Shown here piece by piece: positions 62,930 to 64,000 of a stretch of 64,000 bases of DNA. The notes below the pieces were generated by a model. It searched no databases. It was given only the letters and a program-made list of their open reading frames with translations, and had not been told where the DNA came from. Source of the DNA: Crossaster papposus (Eukaryota; Echinodermata; Asteroidea; Velatida; Solasteridae); NCBI GenBank assembly GCA_037893245.1, contig JBAIAA010000074.1, positions 3,906,001-3,970,000 of the forward strand, written 5' to 3'. How positions within the stretch are numbered: position 1 is the stretch's first letter; every line of letters begins with the position of its first letter. The translations under genes and the position numbers were made by a program.

Positions 62930-63870
62930 AAAGTCGGAACCCAATAAGCTGATGATATACATGTGTATCATTGTGAAGTGTGGACACCGACTAATCAACT
63001 AAAGTCAGAGCCCAATAAGCTGATGATATACATGTGCATCATTGTGAAGTGTGGACACCGACTAATCAACTAAAGTCAGAGCCCAATAAGCTGATGATAT
63101 ACATGTGCATCATTGTGAAGTGTGGACACCGACTAATCAACTAAAGTCAGAGCCCAATAAGCTGATGATATACATGTGCATCATTGTGAAGTGTGGACAC
63201 CGACAAATCAACTACAGTCAGAACCCAATTTGCCGATGATAGCCATGTGCATCATTGTAAAGTGTGGACACCGACTAATCAACTAAAGTCAGAACCCAAT
63301 TCACTGATGATAGCCATGTGCATCATTGTAAAGTGTGGACACCGACTAATCAACTAAAGTCAGAACCCAATTTGCTGATGATATACATGTGCATCATTGT
63401 AAAGTGTGGACACCGACTAATCAACTACAGTCAGAACCCAATTTGCCGATGATAGCCATGTGCATCATTGTAAAGTGTGGACACCGACTAATCAACTAAA
63501 GTCAGAACCCAATTTGCTGATGATATACATGTGCATCATTGTAAAGTGTGGACACCGACTAATCAACTACAGTCAGAACCCAATTTGCCGATGATAGCCA
63601 TGTGCATCATTGTAAAGTGTGGACACCGACTAATCAACTCAAGTCAGAACCTAATTTGCTAATGATATACATACATCATTGTGAACTGTGGACACCGACT
63701 AATCAACTACAGTCAGAACCCAATTTGCTGATGATAGCCATGTGCATCATTGTAAAGTGTGGACACCGACTAATCAACTACAGTCAGAACCCAATTTGCT
63801 AATGATATACATACATCATTGTGAACTGTGGACACCGACTAATCAACTAAAGTCGGAACCCAATTAGCTG
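62930..63870. repeat. 71-bp satellite, about 13 units, two alternating variants
   Basis: GTGTGGACACCGACTAATCA recurs every 71 bp from 62980. Units differ at ATGATATACATGTG against ATGATAGCCATGTG and at AACTAAAG against AACTACAG. From about 63230 the two types mostly alternate. Confidence 0.95.
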
Positions 63871-63949
63871 ATGATACCGGTATGTACATGTACACGTGCA
63901 TGATGATATACATGTACCGGTACCTGTTGATTTGATTAGTTGATTACAG

Positions 63950-64000
63950 TTATAATCAGAAGTCAGAGGCTAAAGCGAAGCAAGGGTTTTGAAAAAAACT
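63950..64000. mobile_element. possible end of a second AGGGCCTTTTC-type element at the window edge
   Basis: GGCTAAAGCGAAGCAAGGGT then TTTGAAAA resembles the right arm of the element at 60181 (GACGAAGCAACGGTTTCGAAAA). Cut by the edge. Confidence 0.4.

Noticed and set aside
62930-63870. CRISPR-like array
   Set aside because: The whole 71-bp unit is repeated with no unique spacers, there are no cas genes and the context is eukaryotic. It is a satellite.

Overview
This is a stretch of an animal nuclear genome: intron-rich and AT-rich, with GT-AG introns and phase-matched exons, tRNA-derived SINEs, many short terminal-inverted-repeat (TIR) elements, poly-G runs and a very high density of the palindrome ACATGTAC. 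The coding content and repeat style suggest an invertebrate deuterostome, most likely an echinoderm. That taxonomic call is inference and only moderately secure. There are no operons, CRISPR arrays or phage genes.

Two genes could be assembled exon by exon, both on the minus strand. The large one (CDS 61461 down to 18642) is an inositol polyphosphate 4-phosphatase of the INPP4A/INPP4B family. I find 22 coding exons whose phases all agree, giving 3321 nt and 1106 residues. The order is an N-terminal PH domain (exons 1-3), a C2 domain (exons 3-5), the conserved middle region with a serine-rich insertion (exon 13), and the C-terminal phosphatase domain with the CX5R motif CKSAKDR in exon 21. As I recall them, the human proteins begin at the C2 domain, so the PH domain is an extra module. 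The second gene (14947 down to 10008) lies just downstream on the same strand. It encodes a 126-residue secreted protein from four coding exons: a signal peptide, a six-cysteine module like one in CRIM1, a canonical EGF-like domain, and a short tail with two more cysteines. Its 5' UTR exon, first intron and signal-peptide exon exist a second time at 4.4-5.3 kb, but no matching second exon is visible further left.

Layout: 1-4 kb, short tandem arrays and no gene. 4-5.3 kb, duplicated first exons of the secreted-protein gene. 5.3-9 kb, three TIR or palindromic elements. 10-15.8 kb, the secreted-protein gene. 16-18.5 kb, repeats and one weak candidate exon. 18.6-61.5 kb, the INPP4 gene, whose introns hold nearly all the mobile elements: a TTAA-flanked MITE family, an ATGTGACC-ended family, several other MITE families, a hAT-type element with a perfect 8-bp target duplication, a 750-bp palindrome, SINEs with a shared tail, a retrotransposon remnant and several satellites. 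61.6-64 kb, a G-rich purine tract and a 71-bp satellite with no gene recognised.
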